This document shows, piece after piece, positions 1-12,501 of a stretch of DNA of 64,000 nucleotides. Under the pieces are notes generated by a model. That model was given only the letters and a program-made list of their open reading frames with translations. It was not told the DNA's origin and made no database searches. Source of the DNA: Paramecium sonneborni (taxonomy: Eukaryota > Ciliophora > Oligohymenophorea > Peniculida > Parameciidae); the NCBI GenBank assembly GCA_905182985.1, contig CAJJDN010000018.1, positions 445,926 to 509,925 on the forward strand, written 5' to 3'. Position 1 is the first letter of the stretch. Each line of letters begins with the position of its first letter. The translations under genes and the position numbers were made by a program.

Positions 1-54
1 CATTTCAGCTTCAATTATACTCAAGAACAAGTTACTAAAACTAAAATAGAATGA
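1..54 (+). CDS. 3' end of an upstream gene (partial)
   Basis: Frame 1 is open from the window edge and ends in TGA at 52-54. It gives 17 residues ending TQEQVTKTKIE. The charged, Gln/Thr/Lys-rich tail is typical of coding sequence here, but nothing identifies the product. The next gene starts only 35 bp downstream on the same strand. Confidence 0.45.
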   Translation, partial: HFSFNYTQEQVTKTKIE

Positions 55-89
55 AATATTATTAGTTTCTATTTATAAATATATATTTT

Positions 90-1268
90 ATGAAAAATTT
101 ATTAAAATGCCAAGATAATCAGATATTTGAAGATGATGAAGAAGAACTCGAAAATACAGATACTTAAAAAAAAAAATTACAATTTATTAGTAGGTTATAA
201 AGAAAAAATAATAAATCCTATGATCAAACTTGGCTAAATGCTATAACTCAGGAAAATAAAATTGAATTACAAGATTAAATTAAGTAAGCTGTTGGAGATA
301 GTAAATTTAAATTTAAGTACTTATTTTAGATTCCTTAAATTATTAATAATCCTAAATTAGTATAGAGAAAAAAAACTTATGAAATATTTACTAAAAATTC
401 TTAACTAGAACAATATTATTTATAATTAAAAAAAGCATCTTCAGGTGCTGCAAGATCAATTTCATCTAAAGCTGATTATAAAGATATTTTGAGTTAAATT
501 TCTAATAATAAAGTTCATGATACTTATTAGCATTAATTTAAATCAAATAATGGAGTCATCTACACTAATGAATTATGGTCTTAAAAATTAAGAAATTAAA
601 TTTATGATTAATCTAGATTAAAAGAATTATCAGAACTATTAGAAATGAATAAAATTAAAATGAGTTATGAAGAATAAATAATGAATTTTCAAGAATATTT
701 TATAAAAAAGTTAAAACCAAAAAAAGAATCAATTACGGAAATGAAATAAATAATTGAATCTGCTTTTTTTTCTGAAAATCTCTAATCACATTAAAATGAA
801 ATTAATAAAGAAGTTAAATAATCACACAAAAGTTTGATTTCGTATTTTAAATCTTAAAATGAAGAATAAACTTAAGAATTTTCTACAAAACATAGTAGAA
901 TGGCATCTCGAAATTAAAGTTAAGGAATAAGGCCATAATCTTAAGAAATGAGTTTTCTAAGTAGAAGAGCTTCAACATCTCAATAAAATCATAGAATGAT
1001 AATGATCCCATAATTTTCTGCAACAAATTCGCCAATCAACTCACCAGTAAATAGATTAGAATAAATTGTTTAAGATACTAAATAGGAAAATTAATCTACA
1101 AAATAAGCAATAAAATAAATAAATAATTTTATGAAGAAAGAAAATGAAATTTAAGAAAAGATACGTGATGATAGAATGAAAAAATATCGAGTTCAAGCAC
1201 TAAATAATGCAATTAAATTAAAAAAAAATCGTGAAACAAATTCTCACATTGTTAATAGATAAGAATGA
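90..1268 (+). CDS. Hypothetical Gln/Ser/Lys-rich protein (392 aa, no intron)
   Basis: One uninterrupted frame of 392 codons runs from the ATG at 90 to TGA at 1266-1268, provided TAA and TAG are read as Gln. The protein begins MKNLLKCQDNQIFEDDEEEL, so it has an acidic patch near residues 12-20. It carries Ser/Arg-rich stretches in the middle (about residues 265-320) and ends in a basic segment around KKYRVQALNNAIKLKKN. No signal peptide or membrane segment is visible. The last third looks helical and may form a coiled coil. I do not recognise the family. The frame is intron-free, which is uncommon among its neighbours. Confidence 0.7.
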
Positions 1269-1552
1269 ATATTGGATTGACAATAATCAATTCTAAATAT
1301 ATAAATATTTTTAGAATATTACTAATATCTAAATTAATTTAAATAAAATATTTTTATTCATTATATAATTAAATATTGTAATAAAAGATACTAACATAAA
1401 TTATGAACTATTAATATTGTTTTTGAGTAATTTCTTTTGTAAAAGAAGGTCTGTAACAAAATCTAATCTTATAAGTCTCTAATTTATAATATAGTAAATT
1501 TAAATTAATAACTTCTTTAGATTATCATAATAAAATATATTTCATTATAAAA

Positions 1553-2965
<1,413 letters not shown>

Positions 2966-3183
2966 ATTAACACATAAACTTTTAAATTTTTATTGAACTT
3001 TTTAATTTATTTTTTACATTATTTTTATTTATTTTTTTTGAATGCACATATTGAATAAATTGAAATCTCTTAACAAATTCCATTGTTTTAAATTGACTTT
3101 AGGAATATTTAAAATAAAAATTCTAATAATAAATTACTTTTAACAACATAATTATTAATATTAAGATAATATAATAATTAATT

Positions 3184-4824
3184 TCACAAATCTGTTTTAA
3201 CTTTGAATAAATTTCCGTAATTACTTTATTCACTTAACCATTGAGTTAAACTCTCTTCTGTTTTTTGTTAATGTAATGTTGATGGATGCTCTTTTCCAGC
3301 AGCATATAATTTAACATGAGGATAAGAATCAATATGAAGATCATCAATTTCATTATTTTCAATATCACATCTAGCAAAAATAACTTTTCCTTCAATTACT
3401 TATTTATGCTAAAATTAAATATATAAATAATATACTTTCTTAAATACTTCATTATAATCTGGTCTAAAGTCTTTACATGGTTAGCATTTCTTAGCAGTAA
3501 AAGTTACAACAACATCTATTCCTTTATCATTTTATTCTTTAATGAATGGATAATAAGTAGATCTTGTTAGTTTGTAGATTCCTGCTCCATCATATAAATT
3601 TTGTAAAATGCCTTCATCTCTATAGAATGGTTTTATTTATCCTGATTAAATTTATTCATAAAATTGAACTGGATCTAATGGTCCTTTTTTATATTTATAG
3701 AATCTATTATCATCAATTGGTTTCATAGCAATCAATTATGGCAATTACGTTGTATTAACATTTATTTCATAAACTCTTTCTAATCTTTCTTAACAATCTC
3801 CATCAACATCAAGAACACCAAGAATAGCTTTATTTAATAGTGTATATCTAGCATCTTACATTAGTTAAACATATTTTTCATGTTCAGGGTCTTATTATAA
3901 ATATTAATATTAAAAATACTTGTTTTATTGTATAATAAAATAACTGAAGGTAATAAGTCTACTCTTCTGGATAATTTCTAAAACTTAGTATCATCTACAT
4001 AAACGAATCCTTTTTTAAAAGCATAAATTTTTAAAAATTAAAGGATTTCATCAGTATTTTTGACATCTCCTTTGAATCTATATAAATAGGTTTAATATTT
4101 TTTGGTTTTTTCTTCACTAATATCTTCTAGATCTTCTAATTTGCTATAAATAACAAGACCACTTTCTTCTTTTTTCAAGCCCAAATGTTAATATAGATCT
4201 GGATTAAAAATGTGACAAAAGACATACTAAGAATATTTATATATTAATATACTCCTTAAGGTATTTATTTGGCAGCCTAAACAAAAGCTTTTAAAGGTGA
4301 AACTCTATATTCAGGAGTGGCTAAGAAAGCTATTAATTAGAAACTGTTGATTTTATTAACAAATTGATCCCATTTTTACAGAAGAGAGGATGGATAGAAT
4401 TCATCTATAATTAGATTAATTGAATACTTAATTCTGGAGAATCCCTATAAGTTTTTTTAAGCCAATTTAAAAAGGCTTATGCATTAAAGGCACCAGAATA
4501 TTTTTATTTTTAAGTGTCAGCATAAAATAGAAAGATAGATGGAGTGACTTAAATCTATGTTTTTTCTATTAGTTTTTTTTCTTCGACTGCGTTAACTAAT
4601 CCAAAATTGATATTTGTAGGATATGTGCCTGTTTTTTAAAGACTATGAGAGCCTGTGGCGATAGCAATAAAATCATCTAGAAACTTTTTTGATTATTTAT
4701 CATCTCCATAATAGAAGACAATTAAAGGTTAATACTCTTTCTTTGCCATTGTATAGTTCTTAAATCCAAGATAAACTAATTCACTCTAACCTAGAGAGAA
4801 TAACAAAGTGAATATCAAAAACAT
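3184..4824 (-). CDS. Protein disulfide isomerase family protein (511 aa)
   Basis: The start MFLIFTLLFSLGQSELVYLG gives a classical secretory signal peptide. An N-terminal thioredoxin-like fold follows, with VTPSIFLFY (cis-Pro strand) but no CxxC. A long middle region has the look of the inactive b/b' domains of PDI. Near residue 410 a second thioredoxin domain carries VVTFTAKKCQPCKDF, a CxxC active site with QP between the cysteines. The protein therefore probably acts in ER disulfide exchange with one active site. There is no KDEL-type tail; the end is FKVKTDL. Introns are at 4405-4427, 4227-4252, 3891-3919 and 3409-3435. It converges with the upstream kinase gene, 218 bp apart. Confidence 0.82.
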
Positions 4825-4865
4825 TTTCTAAATAATAAAAATATAACACGTAAGTAATATATATC

Positions 4866-5074
4866 TCAATTCCTTAATTTATTATAGGCATGCATTTCAT
4901 TTTCAATAAACATAGTTTTATATTTGTTTTATAATCCTATTACTATTTTTATAGAATTAGAATCAATAGATAATTTTTAACTTAGTATTCTTAAGCATTT
5001 CTTCATAGATCTTATTATCTATTGGTTGGGCTTAAGACTTCTAAATAATTGAAATCATTTGAAAATTCAATCAT
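4866..5074 (-). CDS. Possible small gene (62 aa)
   Basis: This stretch lies between the PDI gene and the deformylase-like gene. The minus strand can be read from ATG at 5074 (MIEFSNDFNYLE) through a possible 20-nt intron beginning GTC into a frame ending FIENEMHAYNKLRN before TGA at 4866-4868. Residue usage is coding-like, but the intron start is atypical and no family is recognised. With only one stop codon, chance frames of this length are not rare. If it is not a gene, the roughly 350-bp gap holds nothing else that I can see. Confidence 0.25.
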
Positions 5075-5171
5075 TTCTGTCTAGAATTTCAGTTAAACAA
5101 AGTACTATAAGTATAATCCTTTTGATTTTCCACTTAAGAATTATTGAGTTACTTTAAATAATATTCATTTT

Positions 5172-5908
5172 ATGGCTAATATTATAGTGTTTGGAGATAA
5201 ATTGTCAAATGCTTTATTTTCAAAGTGTCTTTATTATGGAGCCTTCAATAAAAGATTTTATCCAAAGATTGATCAAATGAAATTAACTGCTGTTGAAAAG
5301 AGAATCAGAATTTTAGCAGCAAATTAAGTCGGATTAGAATAGAGTTTATTCATATTATTACCATAAAGTTCAAAAATGATTCCATCTGAATATAAAGTGA
5401 TAATAAATCCTAAAATTCTAAAGATTTCTAATGAAATCATAGAGAATGTTGAGGAATCTATCAGTTTTCCTTAATTTTAAGCTAAAGTTGATAGATATAA
5501 AACTATCTTAGTTTCTTATGATGATAAGAAAGGTAAAACAGTTCAAGAAGAGTTAAAGTATATAAAATTAATAATTTTAGAGGATTGGAATCAGTTTGGT
5601 ATCAATAAGCTATTGATTAAGTGATGGGTATTCCATGTATTAGTTGGATTGCATCAAAAGGAAGAATTGAATTGAAACCAGAATATTTAAAATTAGCTGA
5701 ATAGAATCCAGAATTTCTTAAGGCTTTTAAAGAATATGTTGAAGTTGGATAACAATAGATATATTAAGAAAGAAATCTTTACAGAGTTAACCCCTAAGAT
5801 GAAAGAGAAGATTATGCATTACAAGGACCAACTCACAAACCTAATAATTATGAACTTTATGTTCAATTATTGAGAAAAATGGAGAATGAATTATTTTATA
5901 CTTTTTGA
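5172..5908 (+). CDS. Peptide-deformylase-like protein with degenerate active site (237 aa)
   Basis: The overall pattern follows peptide deformylase. Motif 1 appears as ILAANQVGLEQSLFIL (family GvGLAApQ). The strand YKVIINPKI precedes the motif 2 position, which reads EESISFP instead of EGCLS. The motif 3 position reads WYQQAIDQVMGI instead of the HExDH helix. The metal-binding cysteine and both histidines and the catalytic glutamate are therefore missing or replaced. It should be a non-catalytic homologue, or the family match is only structural. One intron lies at 5558-5580. There is no obvious mitochondrial presequence, but the N-terminus may be incomplete. Its last 46 bp overlap the end of a minus-strand gene. 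Confidence 0.68.
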
Positions 5909-6281
5909 TGTTATATTAAATCAGATTTTAAGTTTAAAATCAATTAATCTTAATTTATATCTATTATATTTTCTTACAACTTCTTATTTATCCAATCAAA
6001 TAGGATATTATTAAAGGAATCTTAATCTTTATCTTTTCGATCTTATGTCCATTCTAAAATTGGAATACCATTTTCTAATAGCCTAAAAGAATGTATTAGA
6101 TTGTCTATAACAACATTTACAAGAAGTAATAATTGATTGGGATTTTTATCATCTATTTTATAGTTTTTAAATTTGTTCAATAGATATTGAAAAGTATAAT
6201 ATAAATAATTTCTATGTTTAATTAATCTTTAGAATATGATCTTAATTTTGAATTAATAACTACAAAAAAATAAAGAAACAT
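5863..6281 (-). CDS. Hypothetical protein (131 aa)
   Basis: The minus-strand ATG at 6281 gives MFLYFF, then a 23-nt intron (GTAGTT..TTAAG), then a continuous frame to TGA at 5863-5865. The middle reads NQLLLLVNVVIDNLIHSFRL and ILEWTQDRKDKDQDSFNN, which is convincing coding composition. No domain is recognised. The last 46 bp overlap the 3' end of the deformylase-like gene on the other strand, so the two transcripts would be complementary at their ends. The true end could lie earlier if a further intron exists. Confidence 0.5.
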
Positions 6282-6465
6282 ATATATTTCAAAAGCTTAA
6301 ATAATTGAATATGAAAATTTTTATTTCAAATAATTTAATATTACTATAATTATTTTTGAGATGAAAAAGAAGATGATAGCTAAAGTAGTTTATATTTAGA
6401 AAGAGATATCACTAAATATTTTAAATACTATATTTATTTAACATATTAATATTTATTTCATGATT

Positions 6466-7584
6466 TCAAATAACCAACTGACTGAATAATTTTTACAGTT
6501 CATCTGCTTCTTCCTCATCTTCATCATCACTATCAAAGGGTCCAAGAACTTTTTCTTTAGTAGCAAATAATTCCTTAAACTTTTATTTAGTAGCCTTTTT
6601 GAATTCGTTTCCTTTCAATTCCAATTTCTTAGATGATAATAATAAATTAATACTGTAATATTTTCAACTTATTTAGCAATAGTTTCATACAATTCATTTC
6701 CTTAAGCATCATTCAATTCTGCATAATTATATCCTAATCTTTCAATTTTAACAAGTTTAGTTAAAGCCTCCAAAATTTGTTTATTTTATTTTCCTTAAAT
6801 ATTGCAATCAGATATATTGATAGCTGTCAAATGAACACAATTTACAATAAGTTCACTTAAAACTTGAGTTGTTGCTTCATGAACAAAGTTATCTCTAATA
6901 TCAATAGTAGTTAATTCAGAGCAGTTTTTATTTAATGATGATAGTAATTCTATCATACCTAACTATTTGATTCCATTTTAATAGATATGTAATTCTTTAA
7001 GTTTTTTACATGTTGGGAATGCTTTTGATATTTCAATAGCACCATCACATTCAGCTCTATTTCTTGCAATAGCTAAGATTTGTAAATTATGTTCTCCTTC
7101 TTATAATCCTTCTGAAACTTAAGCAACTCCTCTAATTCCTAAACCACAATTATTTAAGAAAAGTTTCTATAATTAATGGGCTTATTTAAGAAAAGGTTTT
7201 AATGCCTCAGCTCCAAAAGGATTGACTGCATTATTAGATAAATCAAGACTTAAAATATTTAATCCTATTAGACTATTTCCTAATATCTAAAATTTAGATT
7301 AAATCATACTTATAATGATTGAGGAATTTCATCTTTTCCTTTACCAACAAAGATATCATTTGCATTGATTTTCTAATTTATTAATTGTTTGTTACTTGTA
7401 ATTATTTGGCGGTTGAAATGTGTTCTGCAAATTGATTGAAAAATTGTTTTGAGTAACTATTGCCTTTCAAAACAATAATTTCACATTTGTCAGCATTAGC
7501 TTTGAATTCTTATTATTATTCTTCAGTAAGAGCATCAATATTTTATTTCTTTGATTCAATTGTAAATGTATATGTTTGCTCCAT
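6466..7584 (-). CDS. RANGAP1: RanGAP-like leucine-rich repeat protein (348 aa)
   Basis: This is an LRR protein with the RanGAP1/RNA1 arrangement. The repeats include LNILSLDLSNNAVNPFGAEA, LQKLFLNNCGLGIRGV, LQILAIARNRAECDG and KKLKELHIYQNGIKQLG. An acidic tail, GPFDSDDEDEEEADEL, follows, as in yeast Rna1. The family stimulates GTP hydrolysis by Ran on the cytosolic side of the nuclear pore. The catalytic Arg region of RanGAP is usually near the N-terminal repeats, and I could not place it with certainty. Three introns (23, 23, 26 nt) separate the exons, leaving 349 codons. Length is slightly shorter than yeast Rna1. Confidence 0.82.
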
Positions 7585-8259
7585 TTTTAAATTATTTAAA
7601 ATTTTAAATTTCGTGAATTAAAACTGTGAATTTCATAGAATTTATTGTGAATAAGATAAATGTATATTTTAATTAAATAATATCTCATCAATAGATAATG
7701 ATCAATTATATATATTTATAGAAGCTAAAATTGCTTTTAAGTTTAAAATCTTACCTAAATATTGTGAAAATATTTTCCTTTGATTTTCAATATTAAACAT
7801 CTCATGATGATAGTATACTAGATATATTCTATAATATAAATAGATTAATATATAAAGTGGACACATTAATCTAAGATTTTCTTCCTATGGATTTTATAAA
7901 TTAGATTTTGTGTTTATTTTAATTTTTTAATCTCACTTAGTAAAATACTTAATGAATGATAAAACATAAACTTTAACAAATTTGAGAGAGCAAATTTACA
8001 TTCCAAAATTCTTAATGTATATTAGTATTTATTGATTATTTTGAGATTTCTTTTTTGACTGAATAATATTATGTAGATTTAATTTTTGAAGATTTTCTAA
8101 AGAGATTATAAATTTAAAAATAGGTTATTGAAATATGGGTGGTTAGCTTAGAGATTAAAAATAGAAAAAGATGAAAATATTAGAGATAAAAATGGATGTT
8201 GTTGCAACATATCTTGAAATATATGTTGTAAATTTTTATTTTATTTATTATTTTAATAA
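7585..8259. other. Intergenic region, no gene supported
   Basis: This is 675 bp of AT-rich DNA between the RanGAP start and the mitochondrial carrier stop, both on the minus strand. A short plus-strand frame starts at 8135 (MGGQLRDQKQKK...), but it runs antisense into the carrier and shows no family, so I do not call it. An inverted repeat at 8202-8231 lies just past the carrier stop. Otherwise I see only A/T runs. Confidence 0.6.
8202..8231. repeat. Inverted repeat (possible hairpin) downstream of the carrier gene
   Basis: TTGCAACATAT (8202-8212) pairs with ATATGTTGTAA (8221-8231) at 10 of 11 positions around an 8-base loop. It lies about 30-60 bp past the carrier stop codon, so it could be a 3'UTR structure. 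In DNA this AT-rich, weak hairpins are common and a function is not shown. Confidence 0.3.
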
Positions 8260-9359
8260 TCATTGCCATAAATTTTCATGTTTTGGACTTCCAATACGAT
8301 GCTTATAATCAACAAGGAATTCGTCCAATGTTCTTGCTTAAGCAGTTGATGAGTAAAGTGCATATAATTTGTAGTGGAAGAAATCAGTCAACAATAAAAA
8401 TGGAATCACTCCTCTATAAATACTAAATGGGGTCTTTTAGGCAAAGAGATTAGCAGCTATTCTTCCTTTTTAAGGAGTCTCTTAGAAACTTAAATCAGTG
8501 CTTGCCAATTATAATCTAGTTTTTATTGTTAAAAATCCATAACCAATAGCCAACAATGGAATTGATACTAACTATTATACTAAATCATTATTTACTTATT
8601 GTAGATAATCTTCTTCATAAACATTTCTAAGATGATAAATTAATGTTCCATTAAAAGCTAACTTAAATACTATACCTCTGTAAAAATGACTGAATCCATT
8701 TCTTGCATAAACCTATTTATCATTTTTTATTTACTTATTCAATAACGTCAAATGCTCCTTTGTATCTGCCTTAAACATCAGAATAAATTATTGTTTTTAT
8801 TGTATCAATTGGATATGTAATTAATTCGAATAAAGAGGAATAAAGATAATGAGAAATATATCCATTACCTCTACTGTATACTAATGGATGAGCCCATACA
8901 GTTACAAATTGAGCAGCATTCAACAATGCTCCTCTAAAATATCCTTTAAATAATCCTTGATTAAATATTTATTGTAAACATGCTCTATTGATATATTTAA
9001 TGTGATTTTACGTATTTGAATCTCCAAAAGTAAATCTTGTCTTTAGTCCACCATAAGCTTGTCTTAATGTAAGTAACCTCTCAACACCAGCAAGTAAAGT
9101 TAAACGATACAAGTTATCTGTTAAGACTTCCCATGTTTTTGGCTCTTCATTGAATTATTTTTCAAATTTAGCTCTTGGTCCCAAGTATCTAAAGGAATTA
9201 TTAATATTAATACTTTTATTGCTCTACTCTAACTGACTTTGCTAACCAATCATGTCCTGGACCACCTCCAACAAAGTATTCAAGATCTACTAATTGAGGG
9301 TCTCTTAAGATTTTGTCTACAAATGTCCAATTAGGACTGTACAATAAACCACTCAACAT
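8260..9359 (-). CDS. Mitochondrial carrier family protein (350 aa)
   Basis: The carrier signature is visible as ELITYPIDTIKTIIYSD (PxDxxK) followed by GRYKGAFDVIEQ and YRGIVFK, the classic repeat order. Other repeats are degenerate: LRQAYGGLKTRFTFGD and GYGFLTIKTRLQLAS keep the basic end but not the PxD. This suggests a divergent inner-membrane carrier. The substrate cannot be told. Introns of 25 and 22 nt remove in-frame or frame-breaking segments and leave 351 codons. The start at 9359 is only 25 bp from the start of the divergent neighbour. An in-frame upstream extension exists but would overlap that gene. Confidence 0.78.
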
Positions 9360-9384
9360 TTCAATATCTAAAATATTTATATTA
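9360..9384. promoter_or_regulatory. 25-bp divergent intergenic spacer
   Basis: The chosen start codons of the carrier (minus, 9359) and the cyclic-nucleotide-binding-like gene (plus, 9385) leave only 25 bp between them. Any core promoter and both 5'UTRs must fit here or reach into the coding sequences. The sequence is a plain A/T stretch with no motif I recognise. If either start is wrong the spacer becomes larger. Confidence 0.4.
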
Positions 9385-10226
9385 ATGAACAAATAATTGC
9401 TCAAAGAATAAATTAAATTCGGACTATGTGATCCTAATCTATTCAAATAATTAAAAATAGTTGATGATATTGAAAGTGATGTTGCATTTCAATTATTATC
9501 CAAAAGAGCAACATTAATAGAAATCAAAAAAGATGATATCATAAACATAGACAATCAATTTTATTATAAATTATTACTTGGTGATATTCTTATTAGAGAC
9601 AATAAGATTATTGCATTACAAAATAGTGATGTAATTCTAATTAATAAAGGATTAATTGAGTGGTTTTAATAAGAAGAAAAACTAAATAAAATTGAAAATT
9701 GCATAGACATTCTATTTGAATTATAGATTTTCAATAGTTTGAGTTATTATCAATTGAAATAATTGGTAAAATAGAGCATTTATATAACCCTTAATGAAAA
9801 TCGGATGTTATTTCATTAAGGAGAAGTACCAACAGATGGAATTATTCTTGTGAAAGGATAATTGTAATAGTTCAAAAGTACAGAAGGAATTGAACTGGTT
9901 TTTAATTAGAATAGGAAGCATTTTGCAATATATGAATGTATAAACTCAAAACCTATGTAATTTAATGTAAAAACTAAGTCAGAATGTGCATTAATAAAAA
10001 TCAATAGAAAAACACTACTAAAATATGAATTAGATTTAAAAGTGAAAAAAGAGTTGAATATTGATTTAAATTAATTCAAATTAGAAATCATTAAAAAAAA
10101 AGAATGGTAGAAATTTAAAACAAGTAAGTGATTATCAAAGATTTAATAGAAGTAATAGAGGAAGTAAATAAGGATTTGGAAAGAAAAAGATAATTACCTA
10201 AACTTAGAACTCAAAGTTAATATTGA
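9385..10226 (+). CDS. Cyclic-nucleotide-binding-domain-like protein (271 aa)
   Basis: Around residues 155-230 the protein reads NENRMLFHQGEVPTDGIILV, then KGQLQQF and later ECALIKINRKTLLKYE. This matches the beta-roll layout of the cNMP-binding domain (..G-E..d....i..G.....). The phosphate-binding cassette (family RxA-type) is not recognisable, so nucleotide binding is doubtful. The N-terminal half is a second, weaker beta-rich region (GDILIRDNKIIALQNSDVIL). One 26-nt intron lies at 10124-10149. A short basic tail follows. No membrane segment is seen. The divergent neighbour is the mitochondrial carrier. Confidence 0.62.
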
Positions 10227-10268
10227 TTTTGGCTTATAATAATTTATTTTTATAATTAATTTTGATTA

Positions 10269-11364
10269 ATGTCCAACAGAAATAAGAAGTCTAAAAGTCC
10301 ATAGATGCAATAACCAAAAAATATTGACAAAGATTTAATGAAATATTTGATATTATAGAAGATAGTTAAACCATAAGTGCCAGCAGAATTGATTACAAAA
10401 ACATAACCAGATGAAGATTCTGAAGTTGAAGATTTCAAACATGAGATTGAATTGAAGTATTTAAATAATAAAGTCTAGGTTTAAGAATTGTAAAATTAAT
10501 CATACTTTTAAATTCCCAAAAGAGAACTACGAATCATCATCAGATACATCTTTGCAATCCTTAAAAGATATTACATCATATAACCTAAATTGTGATAATT
10601 TGGATAGATTAACTGATGCTACTTAACCTCATTTTATAAAAGCACTAAATGAGAGATTAATCAAATTAACTGATCTCATTGTTGATGAATCCCAAACTAA
10701 AGCTAAATAATTCAATTATGCCCCTAATTTAAAGTCTTCAAGGTTTAAAATCTTTATAATTTAGAATGTAGAAATTACGTGGAACCAATATATCTAATAC
10801 ATCTATTACAAAACCTACAGAATTATCTGTCAATGGAACTAGTTAAAGTTAAGGGAGAGAAAGTGTGATTACAAAACCTTCATCAAATCTAGGTTTTAGA
10901 GCTACACCTACAATATCATCTGAAAAAAAAAATTAATCAAGATAAATTCAATAAATCTTGAAAATTACTTAATAAAAATATATGAATAATTAAAAGTAAT
11001 TCCATTGTAGATTTATAGCATAGGTGGAACTTTTTATAGAAAAACTCCATAGGTCAACAACAATTACATCAATATTAATTCTAATATTAATAATAGTATA
11101 GTGGTTAATGGAAAAAAGAATTTCCAAGAAATTAGAATTAAAACTGAATAAGATGAACCTGAAATTAGTTTATAGTAATACTAGGTAATTCCAAATTCTA
11201 GGTATTTATTTTTATATTAAATCAGACCTAAAATGAGAGAGTCTACTATAAAGGGTAAAAAATTGGACATTTCAATTGGTTATAAAAATCTTACTTTAGA
11301 CAGCCAATATATGGAAAATTGTAGTCGTCATGCTAAAAGTTAAAATAAGAATTATAAGGTTTGA
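10269..11364 (+). CDS. Hypothetical Ser/Thr/Asn-rich protein (342 aa)
   Basis: Four exons are separated by introns of 22 nt (10457-10478), 22 nt and 23 nt; removal leaves 343 codons. The start is MSNRNKKSKSPQMQQPKN. A short acidic stretch (PDEDSEVEDFKHE) and the segment PHFIKALNERLIKLTDLIVD look helical. The rest is low-complexity Thr/Ser/Asn-rich sequence such as TNISNTSITKPTELSVNGTS. No domain is recognised. It probably is a cytosolic or cytoskeletal protein, but that is a guess. The next gene starts 49 bp downstream on the same strand. Confidence 0.62.
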
Positions 11365-11413
11365 TTTTTAATATAATTATTATATATATTTTATTCGTTT
11401 TTAAAGGTTGTGA

Positions 11414-12436
11414 ATGTTATTGAATGAGATTTCAAGAGATGATGAATAACAATCGTTTATTAGTATCAATGAGAAAGAGCAAACACTTCAAACATAAACT
11501 AATTTGAAATAACAAATCAAGATGTTGCCACCAATATATTTATCAATGTCACTGATAGTTTTGTCTGCAGCAATTTTAAGTCAGTTTTAATATGCAAGAG
11601 CTTAAACATTTCCTTTATTTTTAGAGTTGCCTTTTTAAAAGAATTAATTATTTACGGTATTATATTTAATAAATTATATTTTATAGATTGGAAATGCTTT
11701 AATAAGTTTAATGGGAATTATTATATATTATTTGGTTTATTAGGCGAATCAAACTAAACCAATAAGAAAGCGTTATTCGACTAGATCAATTCCACATAAA
11801 GTCTTTTCATTTTAGATATTTTTAAGTGGAGCATTATCACATTTGGCTTTTTTAGCATTTGCTTTACTTCCAATTGAATACAAAAATCAATCCAACTTTT
11901 TATGTATTTAAATTAGAAATGCTCTATTTTCATTATAATTTTAGATACCGAAGACAGAGTCTTGTTAACTTTTTCATTTATAATGAATTTCTTTTTCACC
12001 AGCTATTATATGTGTTATAAGTAGAATTCTTAAACATCAAAACTTAGAAATCAATTATAAGCATTTTCTTTGAGTTAATAAATAAAAGCTGCCTTATTTA
12101 CAGTAATTTGCTTTTTATTTACAGCTTGTATTAAAATAGATAATTAACTTTTTAGTTATATCAGTAAATTTCATAAGTATTTTTATGGGAATGCCAATGG
12201 CTTAAGGAGAACCAAATTTGAATGATGGTTTGAGTGCTTCTGAAGATTTTATAGCTAATATGGTTAGTGAGATATATTCAACACTATCATATAGTTTATA
12301 TTTGATGAATTCCTTTTTTATTGGAATGTTTTATTCTGACTTATAGAAAGTAAGAGAAGTATTTTGATAGTAGATAAATTTGCTAATGAGTGTTGATTAA
12401 GAAATGATGGTAAATAGGAATGAAAAATCAAAATGA
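11414..12436 (+). CDS. Polytopic membrane protein, about six TM segments (303-313 aa)
   Basis: The N-terminus is polar (MLLNEISRDDEQQSF). Hydrophobic segments then follow: PPIYLSMSLIVLSAAIL, GNALISLMGIIIYYLV, LSGALSHLAFLAFALLP, LLTFSFIMNFFFTSYYM, QIINFLVISVNFISIFM and a last one near YSLYLMNSFFIGMF. The pattern is reminiscent of Frag1/DRAM/Sfk1-type proteins, but I cannot confirm it. Splicing needs an unusually long 41-nt intron (GTATTTAAATTAG..TTTTAG), a 22-nt and a 21-nt intron. A further 30-nt GT..AG segment is in frame and stop-free, so it may or may not be removed. Confidence 0.62.
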
Positions 12437-12501
12437 TTAAAAATAAATAATGGTATATCACATTTAGAATTGTATATAAAAACGGATATATAATAAAATA
12501 A

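Noticed and set aside
8135..8500. Plus-strand frame MGGQLRDQKQKK...
   Set aside because: It runs antisense through the mitochondrial carrier, whose frame is confirmed by family motifs and correct spliced length.
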